Positions 7,498-16,982 of a stretch of 64,000 nt of DNA are shown one piece after another. The position numbers were made by a program, and so were the translations under genes. Below the pieces are notes generated by a model. That model was not told where the DNA came from. It searched no databases and saw only the letters and a list, made by a program, of their open reading frames with translations. Origin of the DNA: Fluviirhizobium alvei. GTDB taxonomy: Bacteria > Pseudomonadota > Alphaproteobacteria > Rhizobiales > Rhizobiaceae. Numbering within the stretch: position 1 is the first letter of the stretch; each line of letters opens with the position of its first letter. The DNA lies in NCBI RefSeq assembly GCF_030551875.1, contig NZ_JAUOZU010000005.1:62001-126000 (forward strand), given 5' to 3'.

Positions 7498-8541
7498 ATG
7501 CGTCCAGAAGCCTATGCCTTGAACAAGAAGCCGGTTGCCAAGCGAACCATCGTGTTCTTTCTGGTGCCCAACTTCACCATGCTGCCCTTCTCGGCTGCTG
7601 TGGAGACGCTGCGCATCGCCAACCGCATGCTGGGCCATGAAGCCTATCAATGGCGCCTCTGTTCGGTCGATGGCCAGAAAGTCTATTCCTCGTCCGGCAT
7701 CGGACTGGAAGCCAAGACGTCGCTGGCAGACGAACGGCGCAATCTGACAGGTGAAGCGCGACCCAACATGGTGCTGATCTGCTCGGGCATCTATGTCGAG
7801 GATTTCCGCAACAAGTCAGTGAACGCCTATCTGCGCGAAGTCTATAATCGCGGCATTGCCGTCGGCAGCCTTTGCACCGGCGCTCATGTGCTCGCCCAGG
7901 CCGGTCTCCTCAACGGCAAGCGCTGCGCCATTCACTGGGAGAACCTGCCCGGCTTTGCCGAAGCCTTCCCGCAGGCCGATGTCCATGCCGATCTGTTCGA
8001 AATCGACGGCAATATCTATACCTGCGCCGGCGGCACCGCCTCGCTTGACATGGTCCTTCACTTCATTCGCCAGGATTTCGGCGAAAACCTTGTCAACCGT
8101 GTCTGCGAACAGCATCTGACCGACCGCGTCCGTTCCGCCAGCGATCGTCAGCGTCTGCCTCTGCGTGCGCGTCTCGGCGTGCAGAACTCCAAGGTCCTCT
8201 CGATCATCGAGATCATGGAGAACAACCTTGCCGAACCGCTGTCGCTGGTCGATATCGCCGACAAGGCTGGCCTGTCGCGGCGCCAGATCGAACGCCTGTT
8301 CCGCCAGGAAATGGGTCGCTCCCCTGCCCGCTACTATCTCGAGATCCGTCTGGATCGTGCCCGCCATCTGCTGGTGCAATCGTCGATGCCGGTGGTGGAA
8401 GTCGCCGTCGCCTGCGGCTTCGTTTCCGCCTCGCATTTTTCGAAATGCTACCGCGAACTCTATGGCCGCTCGCCGCAACAGGAACGGGCCGATCGCAAGC
8501 AACTGGCAACCACGCCTTCCGTCAATGGCGCGGTGATGTGA
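7498..8541 (+). CDS. GlxA family (DJ-1/PfpI plus AraC) transcriptional activator
   Basis: A 347-residue protein. The N-terminal DJ-1/PfpI-like domain contains the family motif VGSLCTGAHVLAQAGLLNGK with the nucleophile-elbow Cys; a C-terminal double AraC helix-turn-helix follows (LVDIADKAGLSRRQIERLFRQ and VACGFVSASHFSKCYRELYG). Regulators of this type often control choline, carnitine, arginine or glycine-betaine metabolism, but no such gene is adjacent here. Its target may be itself or distant genes. The ribosome site is weak. Confidence 0.87.
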   Translation: MRPEAYALNKKPVAKRTIVFFLVPNFTMLPFSAAVETLRIANRMLGHEAYQWRLCSVDGQKVYSSSGIGLEAKTSLADERRNLTGEARPNMVLICSGIYVEDFRNKSVNAYLREVYNRGIAVGSLCTGAHVLAQAGLLNGKRCAIHWENLPGFAEAFPQADVHADLFEIDGNIYTCAGGTASLDMVLHFIRQDFGENLVNRVCEQHLTDRVRSASDRQRLPLRARLGVQNSKVLSIIEIMENNLAEPLSLVDIADKAGLSRRQIERLFRQEMGRSPARYYLEIRLDRARHLLVQSSMPVVEVAVACGFVSASHFSKCYRELYGRSPQQERADRKQLATTPSVNGAVM

Positions 8542-8547
8542 CGCCGA

Positions 8548-9882
8548 TCAGGACGAGATGCTGATCTTCGCCACCTGGTAATCGGAGAAGACGCGGTTCC
8601 GTCCTGAATGCTTGGCCAGATAGAGATACTGGTCGGCCGCGTTGAGATAATTGTCGAACGTCTCGGAATCCGAGATCGCCGCAAGCCCCATCGAGATCGT
8701 GACAGAAATCTCCTCGTCATCGACGACGATACGGATTTCAGAGATCGCTTTGCGGATCCGTTCGCAATAATCGTAAGCGTCGCCGATCTCGATCCCCTGG
8801 AAAAGGATGCCGAACTCCTCGCCACCAAGTCTCGCCAGCAGATGGCGCTTGTCATCGACCAACGCAGCAAGCTTGCTGGACACGGCCTTCAGGACAAGAT
8901 CGCCGATCTCGTGACCATAGGTGTCGTTGAGCCGCTTGAAATGGTCAATATCGAGAAGCGCTGCCGATACCGGCAGATGCTGCCTCAGGCAGATTTCGAC
9001 CTGTTTCGGCCCGCGCTCGAAGAAATAGCGCCGGTTCAGGAGATCGGTCAGATAGTCACGGGACGCCATGCGCTGTAACTTCTGGATTTCCCGATGGATG
9101 CGCAAAGTATAGTTCACCCGCTCCAGAAGATCGGCATCACTCACGGGAATATGGACGAAATCATCGCCACCCGCCTTGAGGAACATCGCAACATCGTCTG
9201 GCCGGCTGTCTTCAGAGTAACCGATGACGCGAATGACGTTTTCGCCATACCGCAGCCGCAGCATTTCGAGAAACGCGAACCGGTTCACCGCAGCGAGATC
9301 GCCGCGCATCAGAACAAGTTCGATGTTTCGATTGGCATCGAGAATGGAAAAAGCCTCATCGTCGGAACAGACCCGGCAAACGCGCATTCCGGCACCAGAC
9401 AGGGCACGCGAGACGATGGGCGCGCCCTCTCTGTCGGGATCGCAGACCAGGACAGTGGTTGATTGCGCCTGCAGGACTTGCTCGACGGCACTGGACAAGG
9501 CCGTCATGGCAAAAGCGCTGCTTTTATCGATGCGTTCGACAATGCCTCTTTCCGGCGTCAGAGATTGTCGACCACGCCCGTTCAACGCGGAAAACACGAT
9601 CGCGGGCAGACCATGGTCCAAAACAAGTTCCAGCGTCTCGCCATTCGGCGCATCTGCCTGACAGAGATCCAGCACGACCAGATGATAATCGGCACCACGC
9701 GAAGAAAGCTCGATGCTCGCATCACGATAACTGGCGCAGTGGGTGACGATGATTCCGAAGGTTTCCTGAAGATGGCGTGTGATCGCAACCGTATAGAGGC
9801 GCGTGTCTTCAACCAGAAGAACGCGAAATCCTGCATAATCTGCCTGTCGATCTGTTACAGCCACGGTCTTGCGGATTCCCAC
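8548..9882 (-). CDS. Tandem-receiver diguanylate cyclase (PleD-like architecture)
   Basis: About 444 residues: REC1 with a normal phospho-acceptor (VVLDLCQ), REC2 with the acceptor position replaced (LVLMRGDL), then a GGDEF domain with active-site GGEEF and the preceding LARL. The RxxD allosteric inhibitory site upstream of GGEEF is absent (D-K-R-H there), so product inhibition through that site is not expected. GTG at 9882 is chosen for its AAGGGA ribosome site six bases upstream; a longer frame from a TTG at 9951 lacks one. It likely makes cyclic di-GMP in the cytoplasm on phosphorylation of REC1. It lies downstream of a homologous tandem-REC protein in the same direction. Confidence 0.85.
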   Translation of the reverse strand: MGIRKTVAVTDRQADYAGFRVLLVEDTRLYTVAITRHLQETFGIIVTHCASYRDASIELSSRGADYHLVVLDLCQADAPNGETLELVLDHGLPAIVFSALNGRGRQSLTPERGIVERIDKSSAFAMTALSSAVEQVLQAQSTTVLVCDPDREGAPIVSRALSGAGMRVCRVCSDDEAFSILDANRNIELVLMRGDLAAVNRFAFLEMLRLRYGENVIRVIGYSEDSRPDDVAMFLKAGGDDFVHIPVSDADLLERVNYTLRIHREIQKLQRMASRDYLTDLLNRRYFFERGPKQVEICLRQHLPVSAALLDIDHFKRLNDTYGHEIGDLVLKAVSSKLAALVDDKRHLLARLGGEEFGILFQGIEIGDAYDYCERIRKAISEIRIVVDDEEISVTISMGLAAISDSETFDNYLNAADQYLYLAKHSGRNRVFSDYQVAKISISS

Positions 9883-10072
9883 TCCAAATCCCTTCGGATT
9901 GCCGCATTTCGTTATGCACATAAATGAATGACCGGCGGCTTCACAAAGCAACCGGTTCTTGAGGATCTGAAATGATCTCTTTTATTTGTTGCAGGCTATA
10001 ATTATCGCCCTTACGAAAGACTTAAGGAAACATAGCAACTATCTTGAAAATTGCATATTACAAACCACTAAC

Positions 10073-10092
10073 CCTCCAGCATTTGCTGGAGG
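10073..10092 (-). terminator. Hairpin between the two receiver genes
   Basis: CCTCCAGC and GCTGGAGG form an exact 8-bp stem with a 4-base loop, 21 bases past the stop of the leftward response-regulator gene. The T-run after it is weak on that strand. It may attenuate read-through into the diguanylate cyclase gene rather than fully terminate. Confidence 0.45.
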
Positions 10093-10113
10093 AGCGTCTT
10101 TGTTTCTGAACGA

Positions 10114-10944
10114 TCAGGCGCGCTTCTTGCGCTCCATCAGCAGGCGCATCTGCGTCAAGGTATCGAGGTTCTGGTTGACGCGGCAATAGAATTCTTCGTC
10201 GATGAAGGGCCGCAGCATGAAGTCGTTACCGCCGGCTTTCAGGAAACGCGCCGACAACAGCCGATCGGTCGATGACGACACGCCGATGATGCGCAACTCA
10301 TGCGAACCGATATGGGCGCGAATGCGCCGCGTCAGTTCGAAACCGTCGATATCGGGCATATTGTAGTCGGTGATGATCAGCGAAATATCGCGATTGGCCT
10401 TCAGGATCTCCATCGCCTTCTGACCGCTGTCGGCGGCGCTGACCCGGAAGTTGTAGCGCTTCAGCCGGGTCGTGAGCAGCGCCCGCGCGGTCTGGCTGTC
10501 ATCGACGATCAGCACATGGTGTAGGTGATTGGTCAGAAAGCGGCAGACTGCCTCGGTCAGCATATCGACAGCAAAAACACTGTCCTTGATGATGTAATCG
10601 ACGATTTCCCGCGACAGCAGATTGTCGCGCGCATGATCCTGCAGCGTGCCGGTGAACACGATCGTGGGGATGGCAACATCCACCAGATAGTTGAGAGCCT
10701 CGCCCTTTTCGGCGCCCGGCAGGTTCATGTTCGAAACCGCAAGGCGGATCGGCTCGTCGGATTTCTCGTTGGCGAGTTGCAATTCTTCGAAATTGCGGCA
10801 GATCTCGACATCGATCTCCAGCAATTCCTTGAACCGCTGCTTGATCATGGAAGTGAAGACATTCGAATCCTCGGCGACGAGAATTCGGTTACCCTTCAAC
10901 GATTCCCCGGAATAATGCATTCCGGATACACCCAAGAAATCCAT
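10114..10944 (-). CDS. Tandem-receiver (double CheY-like) response regulator
   Basis: 276 residues with two REC domains and no output domain. In REC1 (about residues 17-125) the phospho-acceptor Asp is replaced by Asn (LAVSNMNLPGA). REC2 (about 140-260) keeps it (LIITDYNMPDIDGFEL) with the DD pair (LIVDDSQ) and the switch Lys region. The ATG has AAAAAGG six bases upstream. Its REC1 resembles the REC1 of the neighbouring diguanylate cyclase (shared IP-x-IVF and IDK/IKDS-x-FA motifs), so the two arose by duplication. It is probably an adaptor for cyclic di-GMP or chemotaxis-like signalling; the partner is unknown. Confidence 0.82.
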   Translation of the reverse strand: MDFLGVSGMHYSGESLKGNRILVAEDSNVFTSMIKQRFKELLEIDVEICRNFEELQLANEKSDEPIRLAVSNMNLPGAEKGEALNYLVDVAIPTIVFTGTLQDHARDNLLSREIVDYIIKDSVFAVDMLTEAVCRFLTNHLHHVLIVDDSQTARALLTTRLKRYNFRVSAADSGQKAMEILKANRDISLIITDYNMPDIDGFELTRRIRAHIGSHELRIIGVSSSTDRLLSARFLKAGGNDFMLRPFIDEEFYCRVNQNLDTLTQMRLLMERKKRA

Positions 10945-11105
10945 GATGAACCTTTTTCAGCTGCAGTTGTCCCACTGAAATGGTTAGCGATGGCTTCTTG
11001 AAACTTCGTTAAACTCTTCAACTATTTTAAACGTTCGATTTCTAGTATCGATCAAAGCAGATCGGATAAAATCCGGAAATTCCAGCCCGATCCGCCCAGA
11101 TTACT

Positions 11106-13706
11106 TCACCCGCGATTATCGTCATCGTCGGCCTCGTCCGGTTCGCGGGCATGGCTGTGCTGATCGTCATCCAGCGCATCCATATCGCGGACCGAGGTTT
11201 CCATCGCCTTACGGCGTTGATCGCGTTGCTCCTTCATCTTTCCATGCGCAAGCGAAATGCCCTGCTCTTCAAGAGCTTGCCGGAGAGCCGGCGCACCATC
11301 GGTAAAATGCACATTGAGATCGCGCTGGAGGAAGGGAATGGAAATTCCTTCCGCCTTGAACCGCTCGAAGATTGCAATGCGGATATCGTTTCGGATACCA
11401 AGCCCGGCAAGAATGTCGGCGATATAGAAACGCAGTTCGAAATCGAGCGAGGAATCTCCGAAGCGGAGAAAGGCGACTGAAGGCTCTGGAGCCGTCATCA
11501 CGCGCGGATGCGCATTGGCGATTTCGAGCAGAATATCCATCACATGCCGCGGATCGCTATCGTAGGAAACTCCGATCGGGATTTCGACGCGGCCCAGCTT
11601 GTTGCGATGGGTCCAGTTGCCGACGGACGCATTGATCAGCTGCGCATTGGGCACGATGATCGACTGGTTCTGGAAAGTTTCGATTTCGGTCGCACGCACC
11701 GAGATACGCCGCACGAACCCTTCGACCGTACCGGTGACTACCCAGTCGCCCACCTTGAATGGCCGCTCGGCAAGCAGAATGAGCCCCGAGACGAAGTTCG
11801 ATACGATCGTCTGCATGCCGAAGCCGATGCCGAGAGAAAGCGCACCGGCGACAAGCGCCAGGTTGGAGAGGTCGATGCCCGCCGCCGAAATGCCGAGCAC
11901 GCCGGCAAGCGCAACGCCCAGATAGCCAAACGCGGTATTGACCGAATTGCGCACGCCGGAATCGACTTCGGAACGGGCCAGAACATTGCCGTCAAGCCAG
12001 CGCTGCAGCCAGCGCGTCGCCACCAGACCGACCAGGAACATCAGGATACCGGCGAAAATCCCCACCAGCGAAATCGAGATCGAACCGATCCGGATTTCGG
12101 TGAACATCTGCACGAAGATGCTCCAGATGTCGGAAAAACGGAAACCCCATTCGAGCAGGATGAGCGGCAGGCCGAAGAAGATCACCGCCAGATAGGTCAA
12201 CAGCCCCGACACCAGACCAATCTGGTCAAGCCGGACCGCACTCAAGCCATAGCGACGCGCGAGGAATTTTCCAAGCGCTGTTTCCGCAAACGCGTCCTTG
12301 CTCGACAGGGCATGCCCCGAAAGAAAGCCGATATACATCGTGACCGCAATCGCACCGGTGACGATGATCTGGGTCGCTACGAACTGCGCAAGACCGATAT
12401 AGCCGGCAAGTGCGGTCACGATCAGGCCAAGCCCGGTCAGGACCAGCCCGACCCGGATGACGGCCGGCCAGGAGCCATCGCCCTCACCCAGTTCTTTCGC
12501 CTGCATCGGCCGCACGAAAGACAACAGGATCAGCACGAAACCGATCAGGATTGTCGAAACGAACCCTTTTGCAACCGTCAACACGACAGGCGCGTCGAGT
12601 GCCTGATTGGTCGCACCGAACACATAGGACATGCCGTTAATCAGCGCCAGAACCACGGCATACCAGACGAGAAGCCGCGCACCGCGATCCGAAACGGTGA
12701 CGAGGCGCCATTGCGGTTTGGTCGGTGCGAAGATGGCGCGGGCCAGCTTATAGACGAAATAGACGCCGGCAAGCATCCACAGAAAGGACACCACAATCTG
12801 GATCAGATCGATCCGCACGACGCTTTGATAGACGATGATCACCATGCTGGTGAAAATGAACGCCGTGACCGCTGCCGCCGGCACAAGCGTCGACAGGAAC
12901 GCTAACGACAATCGCTTGAGGTAGGTGGGATTGGGAATTTCCGAGCCCCGACGCACATAGGGACCAAACAGCATCTGAACCGGCATCACGAAAACGAGCG
13001 CCGCGAGCAGAGACAGAACGATAGCGATCGCAAGCGCACCGCGCTTGAAATTCCACATGAATTCAAGCGCACTCTTCGACTTCATCAACAGTTCGGATGT
13101 CTCGGTCTGGGCCGCCGTCCAGGCATTGGTCACCACATCCGGTGTGATCGGCGTCTGTCGAAACAGCATCTCGGCAAAGAGTTGCCGCCGGCGGTCGGAA
13201 ATCTCGGTGGCGATGCGACCAGCTTCCCCCTTCACCACATCGGCATCGGCGAGAATTGTGTTCATCTGCGCCTTCTCGCCCTGAAGACGCTTGCGATCGG
13301 CCGCGACGCCGGGATCTTCCTCTTGCCCTTCCGGTGCAGCCGCACCAAGTTCCTCAAGCCGCTTGGAGACGAGATTGTAACGCTTTTCGAGATCGGCCAT
13401 CGCCGAGAGGATGTCACTGTTGACACTCTCAACCTTGAGCTTGAGTTCGGCCAGCGTATTGTCCGCCTCGGCTGCCTCCTGAACCTTCTTCTCAAGCTCC
13501 GTCAGCGTGTTGGCGGCCTGCGCGAGAATGGCCTTCACTTCTTCCTGCAGCTTTTCGACCGCGGCTATGATGGCGTTGCGCGAATTGTCTTCGACCGCCG
13601 GCGCCGTCAGGGTCTCCTGGCCGGACGCGGCCGGTGCGGTTGCAAAAAGAGCGGCAACCAGAAACAGGTGGGCGAAAAACCGCGAAAGAGAAGCAATGGC
13701 AGTCAA
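11106..13706 (-). CDS. Large MscS-family mechanosensitive channel (MscK/DUF3772-like)
   Basis: 866 residues. A signal peptide (MTAIASLSRFFAHLFLVAALFATAPAASG) precedes a periplasmic coiled-coil-rich part (about residues 35-200, Glu/Lys/Leu-rich), about ten membrane segments, and the C-terminal MscS pore and beta domains. These include the Gly-rich pore helix region GALSLGIGFGMQTIVSNFVSG and the RPFKVGDWV beta-domain motif. The tail is highly acidic. It gates in the inner membrane on hypo-osmotic shock. It stands alone, without an operon partner. Confidence 0.88.
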   Translation of the reverse strand: MTAIASLSRFFAHLFLVAALFATAPAASGQETLTAPAVEDNSRNAIIAAVEKLQEEVKAILAQAANTLTELEKKVQEAAEADNTLAELKLKVESVNSDILSAMADLEKRYNLVSKRLEELGAAAPEGQEEDPGVAADRKRLQGEKAQMNTILADADVVKGEAGRIATEISDRRRQLFAEMLFRQTPITPDVVTNAWTAAQTETSELLMKSKSALEFMWNFKRGALAIAIVLSLLAALVFVMPVQMLFGPYVRRGSEIPNPTYLKRLSLAFLSTLVPAAAVTAFIFTSMVIIVYQSVVRIDLIQIVVSFLWMLAGVYFVYKLARAIFAPTKPQWRLVTVSDRGARLLVWYAVVLALINGMSYVFGATNQALDAPVVLTVAKGFVSTILIGFVLILLSFVRPMQAKELGEGDGSWPAVIRVGLVLTGLGLIVTALAGYIGLAQFVATQIIVTGAIAVTMYIGFLSGHALSSKDAFAETALGKFLARRYGLSAVRLDQIGLVSGLLTYLAVIFFGLPLILLEWGFRFSDIWSIFVQMFTEIRIGSISISLVGIFAGILMFLVGLVATRWLQRWLDGNVLARSEVDSGVRNSVNTAFGYLGVALAGVLGISAAGIDLSNLALVAGALSLGIGFGMQTIVSNFVSGLILLAERPFKVGDWVVTGTVEGFVRRISVRATEIETFQNQSIIVPNAQLINASVGNWTHRNKLGRVEIPIGVSYDSDPRHVMDILLEIANAHPRVMTAPEPSVAFLRFGDSSLDFELRFYIADILAGLGIRNDIRIAIFERFKAEGISIPFLQRDLNVHFTDGAPALRQALEEQGISLAHGKMKEQRDQRRKAMETSVRDMDALDDDQHSHAREPDEADDDDNRG

Positions 13707-13933
13707 TTTTGAACCTTCTTGGAGTCGGCGGATTCGGGTCGGAATATGGAGGCGAAGCCTATAAGCTCAATACCGGAAACAATGTGACCGACAAGCAAAA
13801 AGCAACGATATTGCCCTTTCGCGGCTGTTTGGGTCCTTGCTTTGCAATGCATGTCTCTCTCGTTTTAAGCATCCTCGCCAACCGGCTGTTTACGCAATCG
13901 GTTTAGGCTGAGCGTCTCACGAGATGGAAAAAG

Positions 13934-15259
13934 ATGCTCGACTGGACAAAACCTGACAGCCACAAGGCCTATCTGACGGCACGTTACGAGACGCTGACGC
14001 TGCTCGAGGGCGTGGTCAAGACGCCCTATGTCGACTCGGTCGGCGTTCCAACCATCGGCATCGGCTTTAATCTGCGTTACAATCTCGAACCGGTCCTCAG
14101 GGCCATGATCGGCAACAGCAACTGGAGCGATACGCTCAATGCGCGGCTCGATGCGGTCATCGACGAGAGCTATGTGCCCTATATGAACTCCAGCCTCATC
14201 ACCGCTCTCAACGCGGTCATGAAATCCTGGCATGACAGTCGCAATGCCAATGTGCCTGAGACCTTCTCCTTCCAGTCCGATGCCCAGGTCACCAAGGTGC
14301 TGAACAACATGGCATCGACCTATGACGGTATCATCGACAACTGGCTGTCCGGCATTCCGGAATCATCGGAACGCGAAGCTTTGTTCTCGCTCGCCTGGAA
14401 TGCGCCATCCATGCTGGGCCCCAAACTGAAGGCGGCGATCGAGACCGGCAATCGCGCCGAAGCCTGGTATGAGATCCGCTATAATTCGCTCTCCTCGTCG
14501 CTGCCCGACAGCGTCAAGGGCGCCATTGCCAATCGCCGCTATGTCGAGGCGGAGGTCTTTTCGCTCTACGATGCCGACAACCGTCCGAGCTTTGCCGAAG
14601 CGACCGAGATCGGCCGCATGATCGCGGCGCATCACGACCGGATCGCCTGGTACGAAGATAGCTACGACCCTGTCCGGGCTGGCGAAATCAAGGGCGTCGA
14701 CATTTCCGATCTGGCGGGCGAGATCAATGCCGCAGCCAGGGTCGTGCTGAAGAAATTCCAGTTGCCGGTCAATCGCGCAGTCGAGGATATGCAGGTTGCC
14801 GGAAACGGTATCGCCGATCTTGAGGGCGATGCCACCGGATACGACCATACCGGCAATGATGCCGATTTGCTGATCGGCGATGCCAACGTCAACCGCCTCT
14901 CCGGAGGCACTGGGAAGGATACGCTGATTGGATCGGGCGCCGCCGATTTCCTGAACGGCGGCACCAGCGCAGACCTGTTCGTTTTCTCGCGACTGACAGA
15001 TTCATCCGTCGCCAACCCCGACCGGATCGAGGATTTCGGTATTGGCGGCGACCGGATCCATCTCGCCGGAATGGCGACCGACCTTCACTTCATCGAGGAG
15101 CGCAACGGGGTTTTTTCCGGTACGGCTCCCGAGATCCGCTGGTTCTGGTCGAAGAACGATACGATCATCGAAATCGACAGCGATGGTAACGGTGCGGCCG
15201 ACATGAAGATCGTGTTGAGCGGCAAACAGGTTCTCGACGCAAGCGACTTCCTTCTCTGA
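13934..15259 (+). CDS. GH24 (T4-type) lysozyme fused to RTX calcium-binding repeats
   Basis: 441 residues. The N-terminal domain carries the T4-lysozyme catalytic triad with exact spacing: E25, D34 and T40 in LEGVVKTPYVDSVGVPTIGIG. After about residue 300 come RTX nonapeptide-like repeats (GGTGKDTLI, GSGAADFLN, GGTSADLFV). A C-terminal segment ends in a DASDFLL type I secretion-style terminus. There is no N-terminal signal peptide, consistent with type I export. The ribosome site is GGAAAAAG. Substrate: peptidoglycan. No type I secretion genes are in the window. The muramidase may act on other bacteria, on self walls during export, or within biofilm. Confidence 0.82.
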   Translation: MLDWTKPDSHKAYLTARYETLTLLEGVVKTPYVDSVGVPTIGIGFNLRYNLEPVLRAMIGNSNWSDTLNARLDAVIDESYVPYMNSSLITALNAVMKSWHDSRNANVPETFSFQSDAQVTKVLNNMASTYDGIIDNWLSGIPESSEREALFSLAWNAPSMLGPKLKAAIETGNRAEAWYEIRYNSLSSSLPDSVKGAIANRRYVEAEVFSLYDADNRPSFAEATEIGRMIAAHHDRIAWYEDSYDPVRAGEIKGVDISDLAGEINAAARVVLKKFQLPVNRAVEDMQVAGNGIADLEGDATGYDHTGNDADLLIGDANVNRLSGGTGKDTLIGSGAADFLNGGTSADLFVFSRLTDSSVANPDRIEDFGIGGDRIHLAGMATDLHFIEERNGVFSGTAPEIRWFWSKNDTIIEIDSDGNGAADMKIVLSGKQVLDASDFLL

Positions 15260-15355
15260 TCCAACTTTGTCTTCGGCCTCCCAGGTGTCGACAGCCCAGC
15301 CCGTCTGTTTAACCGTGAACACGCGAGAAGGGATCTTGACAGGTTCAAGAAATAG

Positions 15356-15369
15356 GTAGATCGGTCTAC
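15356..15369. promoter_or_regulatory. Palindrome upstream of the tetR gene, probable operator
   Basis: GTAGA-TCGG-TCTAC is an inverted repeat with 5-base arms, 16 bases before the tetR start and just downstream of a TTGACA hexamer at 15336-15341. The position over the expected -10 region fits self-repression. The TAGA...TCTA core resembles operators of several TetR repressors. Confidence 0.55.
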
Positions 15370-15385
15370 ATAAAGGAGACAAACG

Positions 15386-15964
15386 ATGGGCGAACGCATG
15401 TCTGCCAAGGATCGATTGCTGGCGGCGGCAGCCGAACTCTTCTATCGCGATGGCGTTGTTGCCACCGGAATCGATGCGATCACCGCGCATGCTGGCGTCG
15501 CAAAGATGAGCCTTTACAACAACTTCTCATCGAAGGCGGAACTGGTGAATGCCTATATGACAAAGCGCGTGGTGGATTGGCGTGAAGGATGCGATGCCCG
15601 GGTCGCGGCAGCAAAGACGCCGCATGACAAGGTTCTCGCCGTCTTCGATTCCTATATCGAACATGCCGGTCTCGCCTATGACTGGGGCTTTCGCGGCTGC
15701 GGCCTGCTCAATGCGGCAGCCGAACTGGCGGTCGATGACCCGGCCCGCAAAATTGTCGCCCAGCAGAAAACGGAGGCCGAGGAGCGTATGCGAAGCCATC
15801 TCTTTGAGATGCGTCCCGACGGCAACGAGGAGATGATCGGCGCCGTTGCCGAACATCTCTCCTTCCTGCTCGAGGGAGCGATGGCGCGGGCTGGGCTCGA
15901 AGGGCATGACGGACGCCTGCGCGCGGCCCGCAAGCTTGCCGTCTCCATTCTGGAGAGCCTATGA
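15386..15964 (+). CDS. TetR family transcriptional regulator
   Basis: 192 residues. The N-terminal helix-turn-helix reads AAAELFYRDGVVATGIDAITAHAGVAKMSLYNNFSSKAELVNAYM. The C-terminal region (GCGLLNAAAEL, then EEMIGAVAEHLSFLLEGAM) fits the TetR_C ligand-binding type common in YcdC/AcrR-like repressors. AAGGAG lies seven bases before the ATG. Its stop overlaps the EamA transporter start (ATGA), so it probably represses that efflux gene and itself. Confidence 0.88.
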   Translation: MGERMSAKDRLLAAAAELFYRDGVVATGIDAITAHAGVAKMSLYNNFSSKAELVNAYMTKRVVDWREGCDARVAAAKTPHDKVLAVFDSYIEHAGLAYDWGFRGCGLLNAAAELAVDDPARKIVAQQKTEAEERMRSHLFEMRPDGNEEMIGAVAEHLSFLLEGAMARAGLEGHDGRLRAARKLAVSILESL

Positions 15965-16875
15965 CAGCCGCCAAAGAGACCATTACCAACCAGCCAGCCA
16001 TCACCCGCAACGCAACCTTTCTCTTCACCATCCTCGCCGAAATCCTGCTCGTCGTCGCCTGGAGCGGCGGTTTCGTCGGTATTCGCTTTACGATCGATCA
16101 GGCACCGCTCTTTCTCATCCTGTTCTGGCGCAGCCTGGTATCTGGACTGATCCTGCTGCCTTTCGCCCTCACCATCGGCCCACGCCTGCAGTGGCGGGCA
16201 GTGAGCGGCCAGATCCTCTATGGCATCTTCGCGATGGCCACCTATCTGGCGAGCTATGCGCTGGCGATCGAACTTGGGGTTCCGACAGGGTTGACCGCGC
16301 TGATCACCGATCTTCTGCCCCTGGCGGTCGCGTTGCTCTCCTGGCCTGTACTCGGCAAGGCGTTGACCGGACGCCAGTGGCGAGGCTCGATCATCGGGTT
16401 TGCGGGCGTCCTGATTGCCTCAAGCCCGGCGCTGCAGACGGGCACAGCACCCCTATGGGCCTATGGGCTGCCGCTCTTTGGCACCCTGTCGCTGGCGCTC
16501 GTCACCCTCATGCTCAAGCGTGGCGGTTCGGCCTCCGCAATGCCGGTACATCAGAGCCTCAGCATCCAGTGCCTGGCAGCAGCCGCGGTCTTCGCGTTCT
16601 TTGCTCTCGGCGAAGGCAGTCTGATGCCCGTTCTGACGCTGGAATTTGCCGGAGGCATTCTCTGGCTCGTCTTCGTCGCTACCTTCGCTGCCTGGGGCAT
16701 CTACTATGTGGCGCTCAAGACGACCTCGGCTGCGCGTGTGACTGCCGTTCTCTATCTCTCGCCGCCGGTGACGATGATCTGGGCCTATATCGTTTTCAAC
16801 GAGCCCCTGTCTTCGCTCATGTTCATCGGCCTGTTCGTCTCGCTTGCCGGCATCATCATGGTCGCGCGCGGCTGA
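15961..16875 (+). CDS. EamA/DMT family transporter
   Basis: 304 residues with ten predicted hydrophobic segments in two repeated EamA halves, including WSGGFVGIRFTIDQAPLFLILFWR in the first and YLSPPVTMIWAYIVFNEPL in the second. It lies in the inner membrane. It is translationally coupled to the upstream tetR gene by a 4-base overlap. It is probably a metabolite or drug exporter induced when the TetR protein binds ligand; the substrate is unknown. Confidence 0.85.
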   Translation: MTAAKETITNQPAITRNATFLFTILAEILLVVAWSGGFVGIRFTIDQAPLFLILFWRSLVSGLILLPFALTIGPRLQWRAVSGQILYGIFAMATYLASYALAIELGVPTGLTALITDLLPLAVALLSWPVLGKALTGRQWRGSIIGFAGVLIASSPALQTGTAPLWAYGLPLFGTLSLALVTLMLKRGGSASAMPVHQSLSIQCLAAAAVFAFFALGEGSLMPVLTLEFAGGILWLVFVATFAAWGIYYVALKTTSAARVTAVLYLSPPVTMIWAYIVFNEPLSSLMFIGLFVSLAGIIMVARG

Positions 16876-16982
16876 TGGTTCCCAAAGGCCGGGTTGAACC
16901 TCTGTCCGGCTGACATCAAACACCTTCCCGCCAGCCATCCGTTGTCCTAGAAGAAGAGACTGACAAACGGAATCGGAAGACC

